Below, piece by piece: positions 5,057 through 9,135 of a stretch of DNA of 9,135 nucleotides. A model generated the notes under the pieces. The model was not told where the DNA came from and did not search any database. It saw only the letters and a list, made by a program, of their open reading frames with translations. This DNA comes from Methylovulum sp. (lineage in GTDB: Bacteria > Pseudomonadota > Gammaproteobacteria > Methylococcales > Methylomonadaceae). A program made the translations under genes and the position numbers. Location of the stretch: assembly GCA_016919605.1 (NCBI GenBank), contig JACXTQ010000393.1, forward strand, positions 1 through 9,135, read 5' to 3'. Position 1 is the stretch's first letter. The number at the start of each line of letters is the position of its first letter.

Positions 5057-6977
5057 CTTGATGATGAAAATGCTCGTAAATTCGTTGTGCCAATGGTCGG
5101 CTGATGCCATCTATACTGCAAAGTGCGTCTACCCCTGCTTGGGCAATTCCTTGTAAACCGCCGAATTGCTTCAATAATTGTTGCCGCCGTTTTGGGCCTA
5201 ATCCGGCAATGCCTTCTAAGCTCGATTGTTTTTTTGTATTTTTGCGCCGTTGCCGATGTCCGGTAATAGCAAAACGGTGCGCTTCATCGCGGATATGCTG
5301 GATTAGCAACAAGCCGCTGGCACCTGTCGTGATGTCCAGCGCGTGTTCCTGATCGACCAAAATCAGCTGTTCCATGCCGGGTTTTCGGTCGGGCCCTTTG
5401 GCAACGCCGACTATCATAACATTGTTTATGGCTAATTCCTCTAGTGCCTTTTGCGCCGCTTTCACCTGACCTTTGCCACCGTCAATAAATAAGATGTCCG
5501 GCGCGGGATGTTCGCCTTGTTGTAGGCGCTTAAAACGCCGCGATACGGCTTGTCCAATCGCTGCATAATCATCGCCGCCGGTGATGCCTTCGATATTGAA
5601 ACGCCGATAAGCCGATTTGACGGGGCCATTTTGGTCAAAAACCACGCAAGAGGCGACGGTTTGCTCGCCTTGGGTGTGGCTGATGTCGAAACATTCCAGA
5701 CGTTGTGGCAGGGTGGATAAATGCAATTGCTGTTGCAGGCTTAAAAAACGTCCGGCTAGGCTTTGTTTTTCAGCCAATTTGGCGGTTAAGGACAATTCGG
5801 CGTTGGTTAGGGCCATTTGCAGCCATTTTGCCCGCTCCCCGCGTACCCGTGCGCTAATGGTCACGGCGTGTTTGGCTTGGCTTGTCAGCATGTCGGCTAA
5901 GAGCGCAGTTTCCTCCGGTTCATGGCTGACGATCAATTCGGTGGGCACGGGTTTGTTAAGGTAATATTGGGCGATGAATGCCTGTAGCACCACGCTGGCT
6001 TCGTGTTCGCCGCCGGTGCTAGGGAAATAAGCCTTATTGCCCAATTGCTGGCCGTTGCGGATAAAAAATACCTGCACACAGGCGCTCTGTTGTTGTGTGG
6101 CGCAGGCGATAATATCGACATTGCCTTTTTCGCCGTGGACATGGTTTTTTTCCAATACTGTCCGCAAGCGGGCGATCTGGTCGCGGTAACTGGCGGCTTG
6201 CTCAAACGCCAACGCCACCGAAGCCTGTTCCATTTGGCTAATCAATTGTTCAATCAGCACGCCGCCGCGCCCGTCCAAAAACATGACGGTATGGGCGACA
6301 TCTTGCGCGTATGCGCTGGCACTAATCAAACCCACACAGGGGGCGGTGCAGCGGCCTATCTGATGTTGTAGGCAGGGGCGGGTGCGGTTGTTGTAAACGC
6401 TATCTTCACATTGTCTGATCGGAAACAGTTTTTGCAACAGTTTTAAGCTTTCTTTGGCGGCGGTGGAGCTAGGGTAGGGGCCAAAATAGTGGCCGGCCTT
6501 TTTTTTTGCTCCTCGATGCAAAGTGATAAGGGGGTACTCATGGTCGCTAAGATAAATATAAGGAAAAGATTTATCATCACGCAGACAAATATTGTAGCGG
6601 GGCTTGTGGCGTTTGATCTGCTGGCATTCCAACAACAAGGCTTCGCTTTCGGTATGGGTGACTGTCACCTCGATGCGGCTGACTTTGGTCATCATCACCT
6701 GTTGTTTGGGTGAAGCCTGTTGGGTTTTATAATAACTGGAAACGCGGTTTTTTAAGTTTTTCGCCTTGCCGACATAAATGATTTCATCTTGGGCATTAAA
6801 CATTGTGTAAATGCCCGGCAGGGAAGTCAAGTTTTTTAAAAAACTGTCACTGTCAAAAGAGGTAGTCGTCGAATCCACGGTATTTTGGCTAAAGGGTTGG
6901 TTGGCTCTGGCGTTTTGCCGAAGTTTGATTGCTGTGTAAGGGAAGGCATGGTTTTTATATTCTCCATTCGCTGCCAT
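5046..6977 (-). CDS. uvrC: UvrABC system protein C, excinuclease subunit
   Basis: UvrC makes both incisions in nucleotide excision repair after recruitment by UvrB at a lesion. The 643-residue product has all domains in order. The GIY-YIG nuclease (about 50-130, with GIY 55-57 and YVG 68-70) cuts on the 3' side. The four iron-sulfur-type cysteines are C190, C202, C210 and C214, spaced 11, 7 and 3 as in E. coli. The UVR motif that contacts UvrB lies near 238-275. The RNase H-like nuclease for the 5' cut has D431 in FDISH, D499 in FIDGG and H567 in RDEAHRFA. A C-terminal double helix-hairpin-helix covers about 586-640. Compared with E. coli UvrC (610 residues) there are about 33 extra N-terminal residues. 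The ATG at 6977 has an AGGGG upstream, but GTG 6878 would give a 610-residue protein. pgsA follows in the same unit. Confidence 0.96.
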   Translation of the reverse strand: MAANGEYKNHAFPYTAIKLRQNARANQPFSQNTVDSTTTSFDSDSFLKNLTSLPGIYTMFNAQDEIIYVGKAKNLKNRVSSYYKTQQASPKQQVMMTKVSRIEVTVTHTESEALLLECQQIKRHKPRYNICLRDDKSFPYIYLSDHEYPLITLHRGAKKKAGHYFGPYPSSTAAKESLKLLQKLFPIRQCEDSVYNNRTRPCLQHQIGRCTAPCVGLISASAYAQDVAHTVMFLDGRGGVLIEQLISQMEQASVALAFEQAASYRDQIARLRTVLEKNHVHGEKGNVDIIACATQQQSACVQVFFIRNGQQLGNKAYFPSTGGEHEASVVLQAFIAQYYLNKPVPTELIVSHEPEETALLADMLTSQAKHAVTISARVRGERAKWLQMALTNAELSLTAKLAEKQSLAGRFLSLQQQLHLSTLPQRLECFDISHTQGEQTVASCVVFDQNGPVKSAYRRFNIEGITGGDDYAAIGQAVSRRFKRLQQGEHPAPDILFIDGGKGQVKAAQKALEELAINNVMIVGVAKGPDRKPGMEQLILVDQEHALDITTGASGLLLIQHIRDEAHRFAITGHRQRRKNTKKQSSLEGIAGLGPKRRQQLLKQFGGLQGIAQAGVDALCSIDGISRPLAQRIYEHFHHQDGN

Positions 6978-7000
6978 AAAATCAAGCCCCTATCCTAGCA

Positions 7001-7029
7001 ATTGGAGTACAATCTTAAGGGTTCGTCAA
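7001..7029 (-). promoter_or_regulatory. Candidate uvrC-pgsA promoter
   Basis: On the minus strand TTGACG (7024-7029) and TCCAAT (7001-7006, four of six consensus bases) are 17 bp apart. The start site would lie near 6994, leaving a short leader that includes the AGGGG ribosome site of the ATG at 6977. No LexA-type box is recognised here. Confidence 0.3.
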
Positions 7030-7052
7030 TTTTTTGTTGTAACCCCTAGGTT

Positions 7053-7080
7053 TTGACATTTATCGTAAGAGCAATATGGA
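7053..7080 (+). promoter_or_regulatory. Candidate promoter of the beta-helix gene
   Basis: A perfect -35 box TTGACA (7053-7058) lies in the divergent intergenic region. The best -10 match is only TATGGA (7075-7080) at 16 bp. The leader to the start codon would be about 125 nt. This is a weak call that rests on the -35 box. Confidence 0.3.
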
Positions 7081-7213
7081 TTTTGAACAAGCGCGGTAAT
7101 TTTCAGGTGGATAGAGCTTTATCTATGGCAAATTGCGGCTAAAATTAACGGAAGATATTTTATTTGGTGTGCATACCACCCGCTTCTCGCCTATTAAATT
7201 ACGGAGACTTATG

Positions 7214-8716
7214 ATGACCCGTCATACTACCAAGACGCTACCTTTCCACCGTCATGCCTTAGCAATCGCTTTGGCTTTAGCGCTAAGTGCCGCCCAGGCG
7301 GCAACGATTAATGTCACCGCTCCTTGTACCTTAACCCATGCCATCAATAACGCCAATGCCGATGCTGATACCGATGGGGCGGGAGGCTGTACGGCTGGCA
7401 GTGGCGCGGATATCTTAGAGCTAAAAAGCAACGCCATGTATACCTTAAGCACGGTGGACAACCAAGATGCCAGTGGGCCTAATGGCTTACCATTAATCAG
7501 CAGCGTGATTACCATTAATGGCAATGGTGCGACTGTTAAACGTAGCTCGGTTGCGGGTACGGCGGACTTCCGGCTGTTGCATATTGGTACGGGCGGCAAT
7601 CTGACTGTCAACAATTTAAAGTTGACGGGTGGACGTTTGAGCGCCAATTATCAATACGGGGGCGGTATTCAGAATGGCGGTACCCTGACCTTGAACAACA
7701 GCACGATTACCGGCAATAACGACCTCGGTGTCGGAGCCGTAGGCAGTGCTATCGCCAACATGTACCAAAGTAGCCTAACGCTTAATAATAGCACCGTGTC
7801 AGGCAATAAAGCCACGCACGGCGGTGCGGTTATGAATTTTCCAAACGCCAGTGCAACGGTCAATAACAGCACCATTTTTAATAATGAGGCGACTAACGGC
7901 GGTATTGGCGGTATTGGTAATGGCGGCGAAATGGTCTTGACCAATAGCACGGTATCCCACAACCGCAATCTGGCGACCTGGGGCGTGGGTGGCATCAGTA
8001 ACGGTGGCAATGCCGTACTGACCTTAAACCATAGCACGGTGGCCCATAATAATACCCGCTATGGCAATGTCGCCGGTGTCCAGAACACGGGTACGATGAC
8101 CCTTATCAACAGTATTATCGCCAACAGCCAAAATGGCGCCGATTGCTATACCAATTCCCATTACGGTGGCGTAACTCTTTTGCAAGGCCAAAATTTACTG
8201 GGGGATGGCACCTGTAACGCCACCCTGAGCGGCCCGGCAAAATTGGCTCCGCTATTGGATAACGGTGGCCCGACCCTTACCCAGGCACTCGATAAAGGTA
8301 GTCTTGCCCTCAATGCCGCCAATACCCTGTGTGTGGCGATTGACCAACGTTATGTCAGCCGACCCCAACCTACGGGAGGTGTTTGCGATATTGGTGCCTA
8401 TGAACAGATCCAAACCATACCCGCCCCTGTCGCTGCTTTAGTAGGTTTTTTTGATACGCAGGTAGCCAGTCACACGATTATTGGCATAGGGCCGACACCG
8501 ATACCCACCCGCCGGGCATTACGTAACCAATTGTTGACCGCAGGTGACAATAAGGCCACGCTATTGGATGTCCAAGCCTGCAATCAATTGGCAAAAACAC
8601 TCACCCGTTTGGATACCGATAACACTCCTGACGCTAACGATTATGTGACAGGTAGCCAAGTCGCGGCGTTAAAAACCCAAATTGACAGTTTGCGCAATGA
8701 TTGGGCGTGCCAGTAA
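7214..8716 (+). CDS. Secreted right-handed parallel beta-helix protein (choice-of-anchor Q type)
   Basis: This 500-residue exported protein has no known enzymatic role. It starts with a Sec signal peptide: basic n-region, hydrophobic core at about 15-27, and a likely cut after AQA at residue 29. A CSLREA-like opening (CTLTHAINNAN, 38-48) is followed by a beta-helix with repeated rungs of the form L-T-L-N-N-S-T-x-x-x-N near residues 130, 158, 188, 216, 241, 270 and 296. It then has the choice-of-anchor Q closing block: LLDNGGPTLTQALDKGS (347-363), DQRYVSRP (377-384) and CDIGAYE (391-397). About 100 further residues, mostly helical, end in WACQ. Eight cysteines fall into four nearby pairs (38/59, 311/334, 373/391, 456/499), suiting disulfides. 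There is no PEP-CTERM, LPXTG or transmembrane anchor. Of two adjacent ATGs (7211, 7214) the second lies 7 nt after GGAG. It is likely a surface or extracellular protein. Confidence 0.85.
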   Translation: MTRHTTKTLPFHRHALAIALALALSAAQAATINVTAPCTLTHAINNANADADTDGAGGCTAGSGADILELKSNAMYTLSTVDNQDASGPNGLPLISSVITINGNGATVKRSSVAGTADFRLLHIGTGGNLTVNNLKLTGGRLSANYQYGGGIQNGGTLTLNNSTITGNNDLGVGAVGSAIANMYQSSLTLNNSTVSGNKATHGGAVMNFPNASATVNNSTIFNNEATNGGIGGIGNGGEMVLTNSTVSHNRNLATWGVGGISNGGNAVLTLNHSTVAHNNTRYGNVAGVQNTGTMTLINSIIANSQNGADCYTNSHYGGVTLLQGQNLLGDGTCNATLSGPAKLAPLLDNGGPTLTQALDKGSLALNAANTLCVAIDQRYVSRPQPTGGVCDIGAYEQIQTIPAPVAALVGFFDTQVASHTIIGIGPTPIPTRRALRNQLLTAGDNKATLLDVQACNQLAKTLTRLDTDNTPDANDYVTGSQVAALKTQIDSLRNDWACQ

Positions 8717-8735
8717 ACAGCACCGTTTAACCTTC

Positions 8736-8783
8736 AGGCGGGCGGAACTGGGCTAAAGCCCGTGTGGGGATTTACGCCCGCCT
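8736..8783. repeat. Nested hairpin between the beta-helix and TIGR03032 genes
   Basis: Perfect 9-bp GC-rich arms, AGGCGGGCG (8736-8744) and CGCCCGCCT (8775-8783), enclose a second stem, GGGC/GCCC (8750-8753 and 8758-8761), around TAAA. Only scattered Ts follow on the plus strand. It sits 20 bp after the beta-helix stop. It could attenuate or terminate transcription, protect the upstream mRNA, or be a copy of a dispersed palindromic repeat. Confidence 0.5.
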
Positions 8784-8810
8784 TACCCTTATTTAGCCTT
8801 AGCTATTGTC

Positions 8811-9135
8811 ATGAGCATCCCTTTTGCCAGCCAACACACCCCGTCTTTTCCAGCACTGCTTAACGCCCTAGGCGTATCGGTGCTGGTGTCCACTTACCAA
8901 GCCGGACAACTCATTATCTTGCGCACTGAGCGGGATGTCCTCAACACCCATTTCTGTGGCTTGGAAAAACCTATGGGTATGGCGGCTTATAAAGACAAGC
9001 TGGCGGTGGGTACGGGGTATCAACTCTGGGAATACGCCAACTTACCCGCCGTGGCTAATAAACTTACAGGCTCTATTCGGCACGATGCCTGTTATTTGCC
9101 GCGTACCGTGCATATTACCGGCGACATCGACATCC
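8811..9135 (+). CDS. TIGR03032 family protein, N-terminal part (3' end outside window)
   Basis: The frame stays open from ATG 8811 to the window edge, giving 108 complete codons. The translation shows features I associate with the TIGR03032 family: FPALLNALGVSVLVSTYQAG (13-32), LNTHF (44-48), KPMGMA (53-58), LAVGT (64-68) followed by QLWEY (71-75), and RHDACYLPR (90-98) leading into HITGDIDI (101-108). Family members are usually several hundred residues long, have no established function, and appear to fold as repeated beta units. I infer that propeller-like fold from the sequence pattern. No signal peptide is present, so the protein is probably cytoplasmic. No clear Shine-Dalgarno sequence precedes the ATG. 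It lies 94 bp after the beta-helix gene on the same strand, with a nested hairpin in between. Confidence 0.8.
   Translation, partial: MSIPFASQHTPSFPALLNALGVSVLVSTYQAGQLIILRTERDVLNTHFCGLEKPMGMAAYKDKLAVGTGYQLWEYANLPAVANKLTGSIRHDACYLPRTVHITGDIDI

Noticed and set aside
7252..8037. Minus-strand ORFs inside the beta-helix gene
   Set aside because: They are long only because the repeated rungs lack antisense stops. The plus frame has a signal peptide, a ribosome site and family motifs.
7690..8130. Possible tandem DNA repeat or CRISPR-like periodicity (AATAGCACGG-type units about every 70-100 bp)
   Set aside because: The recurring words encode the N-N-S-T rungs of the beta-helix in one frame, with variable spacing and imperfect copies. 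This is protein-level repetition.

Overview
The window looks like chromosomal DNA from a gammaproteobacterium, most likely a methanotroph or relative in the order Methylococcales. Three things suggest this: the gammaproteobacterial uvrC-pgsA pair, the run of tRNA genes with encoded CCA ends, and a stand-alone methenyl-tetrahydrofolate cyclohydrolase/cyclodeaminase directly after cysS, which suits C1 metabolism. The taxonomic call is an inference from gene content and moderate GC. No marker gene in the window settles it.

Layout, left to right. (1) Positions 1-1054, plus strand: the C-terminal quarter of cysteinyl-tRNA synthetase, then an FTCD_C-family folate enzyme (fchA-like). (2) 1161-1513, plus strand: a strong sigma70-type promoter and three tRNA genes (Pro-TGG, Arg-TCT, His-GTG), followed by about 300 bp with no recognisable gene. 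(3) 1823-3585, minus strand: a two-gene unit of a CvfB-like S1/winged-helix RNA-binding protein and a membrane-anchored DUF3014 protein. (4) 3660-3796: a short region of nested inverted repeats that looks like a MITE or other small palindromic repeat. (5) 3797-4408, minus strand: a TetR-family regulator with a palindrome in its own leader. (6) 4493-6977, minus strand: uvrC and pgsA, overlapping by 11 bp. (7) 7214-9135, plus strand: a secreted parallel beta-helix protein and the start of a TIGR03032-family protein that runs off the window.

Most of the window is housekeeping: aminoacylation, tRNAs, folate C1 units, nucleotide excision repair and phosphatidylglycerol synthesis. The accessory parts are the beta-helix/TIGR03032 pair at the right end, the TetR gene, and the repeat element between tetR and cvfB. 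I see no CRISPR array, transposase, toxin-antitoxin pair, phage gene or obvious defence system. The less-explained items are two overlapping palindromes built around the tRNA promoter, the 95-bp repeat with 15-bp terminal inverted repeats, and the beta-helix protein with its cysteine-paired C-terminal domain next to a TIGR03032 gene.
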